Assembly (NCBI GenBank): GCA_937958265.1 | Contig: CALGNX010000001.1 | Location: 62,001 to 126,000, forward strand | Source: an uncultured Algibacter sp. | Lineage (GTDB): Bacteria > Bacteroidota > Bacteroidia > Flavobacteriales > Flavobacteriaceae | Reading direction: 5' to 3' | DNA length: 64,000 bases | Shown here: one piece after another, positions 38,101 through 46,694 of the stretch | Numbering within the stretch: the first letter of the stretch is position 1 | Layout: each line of letters begins with the position of its first letter | Notes under the pieces: generated by a model | Seen by the model: only the letters and a program-made list of their open reading frames with translations | What the model was told of the DNA's origin: nothing | Databases searched by the model: none | Program-made: the position numbers and the translations under genes

Positions 38101-39265
38101 GCTTGCTTACTCTTGTTTGGGGTTGCCACACGCTCACTGCGTTTCGTTCGCAATGACATGCTAGATGGCTTAGTGTGGTGTGAAAATTTATTTGCCTGTT
38201 GTTTATTTACGTCATTGCGAGGCACGAAGCAATCTGTTTGTTGTTTATTTGTGTGCTTGATTTTTTGCTTTGCCTTGTTTGGGTGGGTTTGCTTGCTTAC
38301 TCTTGTTTGGGGTTGCCACACTCTCACTGCGTTTCGTTCGCAATAACGTGCTAGATGGCTTGTCGTGGCGTAAAACTTTATCTGGCTGCTGTTTGTTTCT
38401 GTCATTGCGAGGCACGAAGCAATCTGTTTGTTGTTTATTTGTGTGCTTGATTTTTTGCTTTGCCTTGTTTGACCGCCTGTTTCTTGCTTACTGCTCTTTG
38501 GGTTTGCCACACTCTCACTGCGTTTCGTTCGCAATGACATGCTAGATGGTGTGGCGTAAAACTTTATCTACCTGCTGTTTGTTTCTGTCATTGCGAGGCA
38601 CGAAGCAATCTGTTTGTTGTTTACCTGTTTGCTTGATTTGTTTGACCGCCTGTTGCTTACTCTTGTTTGGGTTTGCCGCACGCTCACTGCGTTTCGTTCG
38701 CAATGACATGCTTGATGGCTTGGTGCGAAACTTTAACCACCTTAGTTTGCTTACTCTTGTTTGGGTTTGCCTCACTTTCACTGCGTTTCGTTCGCAATGA
38801 CATGCTAGATGGCTTGGTGTGGTGTGAAAATTTATTTGCCTTTGCTTGCTTACTCTTGTTTGAGGTTGCCACACTCTCACTGCGTTTCGTTCGCAATGAC
38901 ATGCTAGATAGTGTTTATTTACGTCATTGCGAGGCACGAAGCAATCTGTTTGTTGTTTACCTGTTTGCTTGATTTGTTTGACCGCCTGTTGCTTACTCTT
39001 GTTTGGGGTTGCCACACTCTCACTGCGTTTCGTTCGCAATGACATGCTTGATGGCTTGGTGTGGTGTGAAATTTTACTTGCCTTTGCTCGCTTACTCTTG
39101 TTTGGGGTTGCCACACTCTCACTACGTTTCGTTCGCAATGACATGCATGATAGTGTTTGTTTACGTCATTGCGAGGCACGAAGCAATCTGTTTGTTGTTA
39201 ACCTGTTTGCTTGCTGCTATTTGGGTTTGCTACACGCTCACTGCGCTTCGTTGGCAATAACACGC
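38101..39265. repeat. Array of REP-like inverted units, about 190-bp higher-order period
   Basis: GC-richer than its surroundings. Two kinds of unit alternate in opposite orientation. Forward units with GTCATTGCGAGGCACGAAGC start at 38211, 38401, 38587, 38922 and 39165. Reverse units with CTGCGTTTCGTTCGCAATGA occur near 38135, 38323, 38511, 38684, 38777, 38877 and 39020, and altered copies near 39118 and 39237. A linker with CTTACTCTTGTTTGGG precedes many reverse units. The first two copies repeat at exactly 190 bases, the next at 186; later spacing is irregular. It abuts the hsdS stop codon (39271). Open frames on both strands across it are by-products of the repeats. Comparable to bacterial interspersed mosaic elements, amplified in place. 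Confidence 0.9.
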
Positions 39266-39270
39266 TTACT

Positions 39271-40659
39271 CTAAACAAACAGCTGCTGCAACAAACCTTT
39301 TTTAAAGGTTTGTGTTTTTGCTATTTGGGTTTGTACACTTTCTATTTTTGTATCAATGGCACTTAAATAAGTGGCTATTTTTTGTTGTTCTTTTAGGGAT
39401 GGAAAACTAAATTTTAAATTTGAAAAATCAGTTTTATTTATTTGAGGAACAGCTTGAACTCCTGCTAACAATTTAATTTTAGCACCTCTAAAACTTAATA
39501 TTGAATAGATAAAATCATTACTATTATTTTTATTAGCTTCTAAAACATTTATTTGTTGATTAGTTAAACACTCCTCTGTTGTTTGAGCAACTTTTCCAAT
39601 AGTAGAACCAATACATACAAATAACACACTATTTTTTTTTACTATTCTTCCTTTTTTAAAACCTAATTCTGTTAAAGTGGTTTTTGTGTTAAAAACATAT
39701 TTATTTTCTTGAATATCAGCAGGAGAAACAAATAATTTTGAACCTCCATAATATTTTTGATTATTAGTTGATGGTGTACTTCCTGTAATAATTCTAGCAA
39801 CCTCCCCCAACTTCTTCTCTTCCCAATCTGGAAAAGAGGTTTGTTCCTTTTTCGAATTAGAGATTGCTTCACTAGCGTTCGCAATGACGTTTGAATTCGC
39901 AATAACGTCTGGTTTGTTTGTGTCTGGTTTAAAACGCAATTGCTGAGAAAAAATTTGTTGCATTGCGCCTTTTTTGTACTGCTCTAAAAGGGTTTTCTTT
40001 TGGGTTAATTGTTGTATTTTATTGTCTACAGCTGTTAAAAATGATACTATTTTTTGTTGTTCTTGGAGGGTTGGGAGATTTAACTCTATTTTGGATAATC
40101 TACTTGTTGCAATACCTAAAACTTTTGTTCCTTGAGCAATAGTCATTATTTGTTTTCTAACTTTCCAAGACTGAACTAGATAGTTTGAGAAACCTAAATA
40201 CATCTTGTACTTGTTTGGTCTAGCTAAAAATGTATGCAATCCAGCCAATGTTTTTTCTCCATTTAGATTTATAATTTCAATTGATTTACCAATATCATTA
40301 TAATCTTCAGAAGCATCAGCAATAACTAAATCTCCTATTTGACAATAATTTCCCTCTTTTATTCTTGTTAAATTAACTTCTTTATTAATAAAAGGTACTA
40401 ACTCGTTTTCAATATTAAACAAAGAAGAAAATTTAGTATGAATATCTCCATAATGAATATTTCTAACTCCTTTTTTATTATAATTTAACTTATCTCTAGA
40501 ATACGAATTAGTTGAGTAAAATGAGTAAATATCACCATACAACTTTTTTAACCAATCACCTTCAAACTCTTTAAAACGTAGTTTAGGAGTTAAAGAAACA
40601 GATTGCTTCATTCGTTCCTCATTCGCAATGACGTTAAGTTCTTTCTTTTCTGTTGCCAT
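39271..40659 (-). CDS. hsdS: Type I restriction-modification specificity subunit
   Basis: 462-residue DNA-recognition subunit with the usual two target-recognition domains (about 22-190 and 270-415), each followed by a conserved helix: LPTLQEQQKIVSFLTAVDNK (about 195-215) and FPSLKEQQKIATYLSAIDTK (about 410-430). The second domain begins FPDWEEKKLGEVARIITGST, a standard TRD opening. Two peptides come from REP elements in the DNA: VIANEERMKQS near residue 10 and VIANSNVIANASEAIS near 251-266, both in flexible places (N-terminus and the central linker). The ATG overlaps the hsdM stop by one base (TAATG), so translation is coupled. No second hsdS or invertase gene is present that would allow domain shuffling. 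Confidence 0.93.
   Translation of the reverse strand: MATEKKELNVIANEERMKQSVSLTPKLRFKEFEGDWLKKLYGDIYSFYSTNSYSRDKLNYNKKGVRNIHYGDIHTKFSSLFNIENELVPFINKEVNLTRIKEGNYCQIGDLVIADASEDYNDIGKSIEIINLNGEKTLAGLHTFLARPNKYKMYLGFSNYLVQSWKVRKQIMTIAQGTKVLGIATSRLSKIELNLPTLQEQQKIVSFLTAVDNKIQQLTQKKTLLEQYKKGAMQQIFSQQLRFKPDTNKPDVIANSNVIANASEAISNSKKEQTSFPDWEEKKLGEVARIITGSTPSTNNQKYYGGSKLFVSPADIQENKYVFNTKTTLTELGFKKGRIVKKNSVLFVCIGSTIGKVAQTTEECLTNQQINVLEANKNNSNDFIYSILSFRGAKIKLLAGVQAVPQINKTDFSNLKFSFPSLKEQQKIATYLSAIDTKIESVQTQIAKTQTFKKGLLQQLFV
39862..39907 (-). repeat. REP-like element inside hsdS (central linker)
   Basis: On the minus strand it contains GTTATTGCGAATTCAAAC and then GTCATTGCGAACGCTAGTGA followed by AGCAATC: the same core as the array units. 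It is in frame and encodes the Ala/Asn/Ser-rich stretch at about residues 251-266 between the two halves of HsdS. Confidence 0.8.
40611..40633 (-). repeat. REP-like element inside hsdS (N-terminus)
   Basis: On the minus strand GTCATTGCGAATGAGGAACG, then AATGAAGCAATC. Same GTCATTGCGA...GAAGCAATC core as the array; in frame, encoding about residues 10-20 of HsdS before the first recognition domain. Confidence 0.75.
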
Positions 40660-42221
40660 TAAAAAGGTGTTTCAATATTTAACTCTTTACAGAAATTGGC
40701 AATAATGCCATCTGTCTTTTCAATATCGGTTTCTAAGGCTTTTAAATCTTTGGCAACTTCTTCTAAAATTACAGGCTCTTCTTCTTCAAACGTATCTACA
40801 TAACGTGGTATGTTTAAGTTATAGTCGTTTTCTTTAACTTCGTTTAAAGTAGCCAAATAGCTGTATTTGTCTTTGGTTTCTCGGTTTCTGTAAGTATCTA
40901 TAATGTCTTGTAAATGCGCATCAGTAAGTACATTTTGCGTTTTCACTTTGTCAAAAGCATTGCTGGCATCAATAAAAAGAATATTTTTTGTGCTTTCGCG
41001 GTTTTTCTTCAATACCAAAATACAAGTGGGAATACTTGTACCAAAAAAGATGTTACTAGGCAAACCAATAACAGCATCTAATTGGTTTTTATCTTCAATT
41101 AAATATTTACGTATATGGCCTTCTGCAGCCCCTCTGAACAAAACACCATGTGGTAACACGCAAGCCATGGTTCCATTATCATCTAACTGATGTATCATGT
41201 GTTGTACAAAGGCAAAATCTGCTTTACTTTTAGGAGCCATTTTTCCGTACGGCGAAAAACGATCATCACTAATAATACTATCTGGATTCCATTTTGCAGA
41301 AAATGGCGGATTTGCAACAATGGCTTCAAAACGCTCTTCTGTATGTTTTGGGCTTGGATTTACTAAGGTATCTTCATTATAAATATCGAACTTTTTGTAA
41401 TGTACATCGTGCATAATCAGGTTCATTCTGCACAAGTTATAGGTTGTTGGGTTGCTTTCTTGCCCGTAAAAACTACCTACTTCTTTTACCTCTTTGGCAA
41501 CTCTAAGTAATAAAGAGCCAGAGCCACAAGTTGGGTCGTAAACCGATTTTAAACGCTCTTTACCTGTGGTTACAATTTGTGCTAATATTTTAGATACTTG
41601 TTGTGGTGTGTAAAACTCGCCTGCTTTTTTACCTGCTCCAGAGGCAAATTGCCCAATTAAATACTCGTAAGCATCACCCAGCAAATCGTTTTCGTTGTTT
41701 TCTAAATCGAAATTAATGCCTTCTAAATGCATTAATACTTTTACAATAAGTTCGTTTTTGGCTTCTTCTGTTTTACCAAGTTTGCTACTTGTTAAATCTA
41801 AATCTTCAAAAAGGTTACCAAAGTCGTCCTCAGATTCGCTACCCATGGTACTTTGCTCAATATTGGTGAGTACCTTTTGTAAATCTTCTAAAATAAATTT
41901 ATTAATTCCTCCAGCATTGCCTCTTTTAGCTATTTCGCTAAACAATTCTTTAGGTTTTAAAAAATAGCCCAGCGCATCTAAAGACGAATATTTTATTTCT
42001 TGTAAAAGCAAAGCTTCTTGTTCGTGCCCAATTACATCTTCATATTCTAAACCATCTGGTTTTAAGATGATGTTGGCGTGCAACGCCATTTTTTTACTTA
42101 AATATTTATAGAAAATAAAGCCTAGTATATAATCTCTAAAATCATCAGCATCCATATTACCACGTAAATCGTTGGCAATATTCCATAATGTTTGATGCAA
42201 TTGAAGTTGGTTTTCCGACAT
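40659..42221 (-). CDS. hsdM: Type I restriction-modification methyltransferase subunit
   Basis: 520-residue adenine-N6 methyltransferase of the type I complex. An N-terminal helical domain (WNIANDLRGNMDADDFRDYI, then FIFYKYLSKK) is followed by the catalytic domain with GEFYTPQQVSKILAQ, SAM motif I DPTCGSGSLLLRVA (about residue 230) and the N6-adenine motif IVANPPFSAKWN (about 303). A C-terminal coiled segment follows (LEEVAKDLKALETDIEK). All motifs are intact. It is the first gene of the coupled hsdM-hsdS pair. Confidence 0.95.
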   Translation of the reverse strand: MSENQLQLHQTLWNIANDLRGNMDADDFRDYILGFIFYKYLSKKMALHANIILKPDGLEYEDVIGHEQEALLLQEIKYSSLDALGYFLKPKELFSEIAKRGNAGGINKFILEDLQKVLTNIEQSTMGSESEDDFGNLFEDLDLTSSKLGKTEEAKNELIVKVLMHLEGINFDLENNENDLLGDAYEYLIGQFASGAGKKAGEFYTPQQVSKILAQIVTTGKERLKSVYDPTCGSGSLLLRVAKEVKEVGSFYGQESNPTTYNLCRMNLIMHDVHYKKFDIYNEDTLVNPSPKHTEERFEAIVANPPFSAKWNPDSIISDDRFSPYGKMAPKSKADFAFVQHMIHQLDDNGTMACVLPHGVLFRGAAEGHIRKYLIEDKNQLDAVIGLPSNIFFGTSIPTCILVLKKNRESTKNILFIDASNAFDKVKTQNVLTDAHLQDIIDTYRNRETKDKYSYLATLNEVKENDYNLNIPRYVDTFEEEEPVILEEVAKDLKALETDIEKTDGIIANFCKELNIETPF

Positions 42222-42361
42222 GTTTTTTTTGTGGTTTTTTTATGAAATAAACTTCATAAAATAGCTTTTTTTTTAATTTTTAAAAGTACAGAAATTGGGG
42301 AAAGCAGCAAGGTAAATTAGATGTTTTTTTTGTTATTGTGAATGAAACGCAGTGTTATTTC

Positions 42362-42446
42362 TCGTCATTGCGAGTGCAATGCAGTGAAAGCGAAGCAATC
42401 TATTAATTTAAACTAACAGATTGCTTCGCTATCGCTCGCAATAACG
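42362..42446. repeat. Palindromic REP pair upstream of hsdM
   Basis: Two units face each other: CGTCATTGCGAG ... CGAAGCAATCT and, after a 19-base AT-rich loop, AGATTGCTTCG ... CTCGCAATAACG. The whole can fold into a long hairpin. Same family as the array at 38101-39265. It lies between hsdM and the upstream DUF6642-like gene. Confidence 0.85.
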
Positions 42447-42507
42447 AATTTGAATGCAATAATGCTAAAACAATCAATAGGTTGCTTTACTTTATTTGCA
42501 ATGGTTT

Positions 42508-43107
42508 TTAATAGTACAACCTAAAATCTAGCAATTTACAAGCGCTGTAATATTTTTGGTGCAATTCTTCTACCACATCAAACATATTATCATCTTCCTT
42601 AAACAGATTAAAAAAGGCTTTATCTAGTTGCGAACTTGTAATACTATTAAATGGCTTGCCGTAACCAGAAACCGCTTTTGCTCCTGTAATGTCTAGAAAA
42701 TATTGCGCTTCATCTGCATCTAAATCTAATACTTTAGCGTTGGAGAAATGCAGAATTTTACCCTGTAACCTACCTTCAAAAAGCTCGGCAATTTCTTGTA
42801 AACTATAGCAATAATCGTTTATGCATATATTATTTGCTTCACCCTTAATTATTAAATAAATAATTTCGTAATCTTTAAAGTTATGATCGTCTGATAATAA
42901 TGTGGTTAAACTAGCCTCCAACCCCTCGATAGTATCGCAAGTTTTATAAATACTAGTTATGCCAAATTGCATGGTTAATTCTGTTAAGTCCTTTTGCACT
43001 GCAGTAATTGTATGGGTTTCTACATCGTTTACAGCTTCCAGGCAGTAAATAAAATAGTCTGCATCTATGGCATTGGGCTGGGGTAATTGTGTGTTTTTAT
43101 TTAACAA
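42508..43107 (-). CDS. DUF6642-like protein (caspase/CHAT-like fold), catalytic dyad apparently lost
   Basis: 199 residues, no signal peptide. From memory it aligns with DUF6642 proteins, a CHAT/caspase-like group: YFIYCLEAV, CDTIEGLEASL, YEIIYLIIKGEA, INDYCYSLQEIAELFEGR, GKILHFSNAKVL, FLDITGAKAVSGYG and terminal LLDFRLYY. Where the family has His in 'AFHGE' this protein has Lys88 (IIKGE), and where it has Cys in 'FASC' it has Ala124 (FSNA). If the alignment is right the protease dyad is gone, leaving a scaffold or binding role. It is upstream of hsdM on the same strand with a 287-base REP-bearing gap, so a link to the restriction system is only positional. A -7-like TAATTTTG lies 31 bases upstream (43145-43138). 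Confidence 0.55.
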   Translation of the reverse strand: MLNKNTQLPQPNAIDADYFIYCLEAVNDVETHTITAVQKDLTELTMQFGITSIYKTCDTIEGLEASLTTLLSDDHNFKDYEIIYLIIKGEANNICINDYCYSLQEIAELFEGRLQGKILHFSNAKVLDLDADEAQYFLDITGAKAVSGYGKPFNSITSSQLDKAFFNLFKEDDNMFDVVEELHQKYYSACKLLDFRLYY

Positions 43108-43466
43108 ATTTCAATTTTTTAAAAGGTATTTAAAACACAAAATTAAACATTATTTCACATATTAAACCGCTTAACAGTTTAAGCCTTTACTAAACTATAT
43201 TTAAACTATTCTTAACACCTAAACGCGTTTTATTTTAAAGAAAACCGGCTTTTATTAGGCCTTGTAATCCTAATAAAACATAGCCGAATTTTTCGCTTTT
43301 TTAAGTGGGTTTTTATTTAAATACATATTTTTTAAACTTACAAAAAGTTGCTTTACAACCGTTTTAATAGGCTTTTTATCTGTAAAATATGCTAAATAAT
43401 AAGATTTTTAATATATTTATAAATTATACAATTTACTAATTACCAGGCCATTGCAATGCTAAGTAT
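43108..43466. other. Intergenic between divergent genes, no gene seen
   Basis: AT-rich spacer between the DUF6642-like gene and the DUF1800 operon. Apart from the -7-like element near 43138, I see no promoter, RNA or repeat. Confidence 0.5.
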
Positions 43467-45275
43467 ATGAAAACATTTCTACTTTTTTTATTTTTATATT
43501 TTCCTGTCTGTATTTATTCGCAACCATACACAGACTATTTAGGTGCAGGACATAGCACGGGCGTAACTGTAACGGCAAGCCACCAAGAGGCGCGCTTAAA
43601 CTGGAATGAAGTAGCTCGTGCAAACCATACTGTAAATGGGCAAGGTTTGGATGCGCGGCTACTAGAAACCTCGCGTTTTTTAGCACAAGCTACTTTTGGA
43701 ACCGACTTAAATTACATAAAAAGCGTTTCGGAAAACACTTTTGAAGATTGGATTGATAATCAATTTACTATAAACTCCCCATCTATGGGAGTACGCACAC
43801 AAACTATTTACGATAAGGCGTTAAGCAAATTTGTGGCAAACGGCGGGAATGAAGATGATTATTTTGGTCCATATTGGCCACATTTTCAATACGCTTGGTG
43901 GGAAAGCAACATTGGAAACAACGACTTATTACGGCAAAAGGTAGCTTTAGCGCTAAGTGAAATAATGGTTATATCTAGAAATTCTAATATTGGGGATTAT
44001 GGTGTAGGTTTAGGTGATTATTATGATGTTTTAAAAGATAATGCATTTGGTAATTTTAAAAACTTACTTACGGATGTTACATTACACCCTATGATGGGGT
44101 TTTATTTAAGCCACTTTAATAATCCTAAAAGTAACCCGAGAGATAATATTTTTCCCGATGAAAATTTTGCAAGAGAAATTATGCAACTTTTTACTATTGG
44201 CCTTTACGAGTTAAACACAAACGGTAGTTACGTGTTAAATAGTACTGGCGATCGCATTCCTACATACAACAATAACGATATTAAGGAATTTGCTAAAATA
44301 TTTACCGGCCTTGGGGCTGCTGGTGCTATTGAAAACCCTTGGGGCGTAGTTGCTCGCTTTGGAATGGATCAATTTTTAGCCGTAAAGGACAAGCCTATGA
44401 TAGTTTATGAGGCCTTTCATGAAGCTGGCGAAAAACGTTTATTAAATGGGGTAACAGTGCCAGGCGGGCAGTCTGGCATGCAAGACATTAATGCTGCTAT
44501 TGATAATTTATTTAACCACAAAAATGTAGGTCCATTTATTGCGCTTCGGCTTATACAGCAATTAGTAAAATCGAACCCGTCGCCTGGCTATATAGCAAGG
44601 GTAAGCGCAGCATTTAATAATACGCGCGGTGTTAGAGGTGATATGAAAGCTGTAATAAAAGCTATTTTGTTAGATGAAGAAGCAAGAAGCTGTAGCGGTA
44701 TAACCAATCCGTCTAGCGGAAAACTAATTGAGCCTATGATGCGGTATTTTAATGTATCGAGACAGCTAGATTTAAATAATGAAAACATTGAAAACTGGAA
44801 TGTAGGTTATGATTTTTATAATGCCTCGGGCCAAGCACCATTAGCTGCGCCATCTGTTTTTAACTTTTTTACGCCAGATTATGCACCCAACTCAGAATTT
44901 GCTGCAGCCAGGTTAGTTGCGCCAGAGTTTCAAATACATGACTCGGCCACTAGTATAGCATTTATAAACCAAGTAGATTCTTGGACGTTTCCGCAGTATC
45001 AATCTATTTTAAAAACATGGGATTTAGAAATGGAAGGGCGCGCCCTAGATTTTGAAGCTTTACGGTATTATGCGCAAGATAGTGAGGTTTTAATAAATCA
45101 ATTAGATAAATTATTTACTCATGGTCAATTATCCAAAGAAACTAGACAACTTATGCGTAACGCTATTGACCCTATTGTAAATGGTTGGAACGCCGATTTT
45201 AAATATACCGATTTACGCGTAAAAATGGCTTTATATTTATTACTTATTAGCCCAGATTATGCCATTCTTAAATAA
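43467..45275 (+). CDS. DUF1800 family secreted protein
   Basis: 602 residues with a signal peptide (KTFLLFLFLYFPVCIYSQ). The DUF1800 domain fills most of the rest: TSRFLAQATFGTDLNYI-like opening, FEDWIDNQF, LRQKVALALSEIMVIS, GFYLSHFNNPKSNP, PDENFAREIMQLFTIGLYELN, NNNDIKEFAKIFTG and VGPFIALRLIQQLVKSNPSP. DUF1800 proteins are widespread in Bacteroidota and are almost always encoded next to DUF1501, as here (6-base gap). Molecular function unknown; probably exported and acting with its partner. Confidence 0.9.
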   Translation: MKTFLLFLFLYFPVCIYSQPYTDYLGAGHSTGVTVTASHQEARLNWNEVARANHTVNGQGLDARLLETSRFLAQATFGTDLNYIKSVSENTFEDWIDNQFTINSPSMGVRTQTIYDKALSKFVANGGNEDDYFGPYWPHFQYAWWESNIGNNDLLRQKVALALSEIMVISRNSNIGDYGVGLGDYYDVLKDNAFGNFKNLLTDVTLHPMMGFYLSHFNNPKSNPRDNIFPDENFAREIMQLFTIGLYELNTNGSYVLNSTGDRIPTYNNNDIKEFAKIFTGLGAAGAIENPWGVVARFGMDQFLAVKDKPMIVYEAFHEAGEKRLLNGVTVPGGQSGMQDINAAIDNLFNHKNVGPFIALRLIQQLVKSNPSPGYIARVSAAFNNTRGVRGDMKAVIKAILLDEEARSCSGITNPSSGKLIEPMMRYFNVSRQLDLNNENIENWNVGYDFYNASGQAPLAAPSVFNFFTPDYAPNSEFAAARLVAPEFQIHDSATSIAFINQVDSWTFPQYQSILKTWDLEMEGRALDFEALRYYAQDSEVLINQLDKLFTHGQLSKETRQLMRNAIDPIVNGWNADFKYTDLRVKMALYLLLISPDYAILK

Positions 45276-45281
45276 TATAAA

Positions 45282-46694
45282 ATGACGAAGCATAAAAACA
45301 TATCAAGACGTAAATTTATTGGAGACTCTTGTGCAGCCTTAGGCTATACAACGTTATTTTCGTCGCTTATAAATTTAAAGGCCATGGCAGCATCGGCTAT
45401 GGATAATTCATCGTTAATTTCGTTGGGTGGCGATTATAAAGCCATGGTTTGTGTTCTACTTGGTGGTGGTAACGACTCGTACAACATGTTAATTCCAAAA
45501 GGTAATGCAGAATATAATGAGTACGCCATTACAAGATCTAACCTAGCGATACCACAAAATGATATTTTACAAATTAACCCGAACACAAGCGATGGCAGAA
45601 CATTTGGGCTACACCCAGCGCTTAAAGATATGCAGCAACTGTTTGAGTCTGGTAATTTAGCTTTTCTAAGTAATGTGGGCACATTAATTGAGCCATCAAC
45701 AAAAACACAAATTGATAGTGGCTCAATAAGAACACCACTAGGCTTATTTTCGCATGCAGACCAAGTTCAACAATGGCAAACCGGGCGCCCAAGCGAAAGA
45801 ACAAATACAGGCTGGGGTGGTAGAATTGCAGAACTCGTGCAATCCATGAATGCTAACCAAGATATTTCCATGAATATATCCTTAAAAGGAAGTAACATAT
45901 TCCAGCGCGGAGATATCATTACACCTTACAGTATAAGTAATAATGGTAGTATTGGAATTAATGGGTTTGGTAAATCTGGCCATTTTGATGCGCTTAAAAC
46001 AGCAGCTTTAAATAGTATGCTAGAACGCGATTATCAAGATGTGTTTAAAAACGCTTACAAAAACACCATAAAAACCTCCAACGATGCTAATATAGGTTTC
46101 CAAACCGCTTTAGATGGTGTTATGGAGTTTAATGCTATTTTACCCGAAGCTAATGAATTGGCAGCACAATTTAGAATGGTAGCTAAAACTATAGCCTCTA
46201 GAGACACCTTAGGCTTCTCTAGACAAATATTTTTTGTTCAACTAGATACCTGGGACCATCATGATGAGCTTTTGGTAAACCACGCCAATCAATTAACACA
46301 GGTAAACCAAGCGCTTAAATATTTTAACGATGTTATGTTGGAGCTAAATTTGAATGACTGTGTAACAACATTTAGTATTTCAGATTTTGCCAGAACATTA
46401 ACCTCTAATGGTAACGGTACAGACCACGCATGGGGCGGTAATGCTTTTATGATGGGCGGTGCTGTAAAAGGAAAAGAGATTTATGGTAGCTACCCCAATT
46501 TAGCAATAAATAAAAACGTAAATATTAACGGAAATATTATTGTACCAACAACAGCGGCAGATTCCTACATGGCAGAATTAGCCTTATGGTTTGGTGTGCC
46601 AGCATCGGAATTGGAAACCATTTTTCCAAATATCTCAAATTTTTATAATACAAACTCTAATGTACCACCATTAGGTTTTATGAACATGTCTTAA
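45282..46694 (+). CDS. DUF1501 family protein with Tat-like signal
   Basis: 470 residues. The N-terminus KNISRRKFIGDSCAALGYTT has a twin-arginine pattern (S-R-R-K-F-I), implying folded export. The DUF1501 domain, related to sulfatase/alkaline-phosphatase-like folds, shows CVLLGGGNDSYNMLIP, FGLHPALKDMQQLFESGNL, LDTWDHHDELL, TTFSISDFARTLTSNGNGTDHAWGG and GYP/GSYPNLAI. The D-H-A-W-G motif is typical. Its stop overlaps the next start by one base (TAATGA), so the third gene is translationally coupled. Confidence 0.9.
   Translation: MTKHKNISRRKFIGDSCAALGYTTLFSSLINLKAMAASAMDNSSLISLGGDYKAMVCVLLGGGNDSYNMLIPKGNAEYNEYAITRSNLAIPQNDILQINPNTSDGRTFGLHPALKDMQQLFESGNLAFLSNVGTLIEPSTKTQIDSGSIRTPLGLFSHADQVQQWQTGRPSERTNTGWGGRIAELVQSMNANQDISMNISLKGSNIFQRGDIITPYSISNNGSIGINGFGKSGHFDALKTAALNSMLERDYQDVFKNAYKNTIKTSNDANIGFQTALDGVMEFNAILPEANELAAQFRMVAKTIASRDTLGFSRQIFFVQLDTWDHHDELLVNHANQLTQVNQALKYFNDVMLELNLNDCVTTFSISDFARTLTSNGNGTDHAWGGNAFMMGGAVKGKEIYGSYPNLAINKNVNINGNIIVPTTAADSYMAELALWFGVPASELETIFPNISNFYNTNSNVPPLGFMNMS

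Noticed and set aside
38101-39265. CRISPR array
   Set aside because: Units are of two kinds in opposite orientation, spacings are irregular and much longer than spacers, the intervening sequence is itself repeated, and no cas gene is near.
38022-39274. Several open frames of 70-200 codons on both strands across the REP array (for example frames reading MSLRTKRSESVA repeatedly)
   Set aside because: They are translations of the repeat units in several frames and on both strands at once, have no domain or signal, and start and stop with the repeats. I treat the region as a repeat array without genes.
34602-43107. Restriction locus as part of a genomic island with ends
   Set aside because: I found no integrase, tRNA target, attachment-site repeat or transposase at either end. 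Transfer is plausible but not shown.
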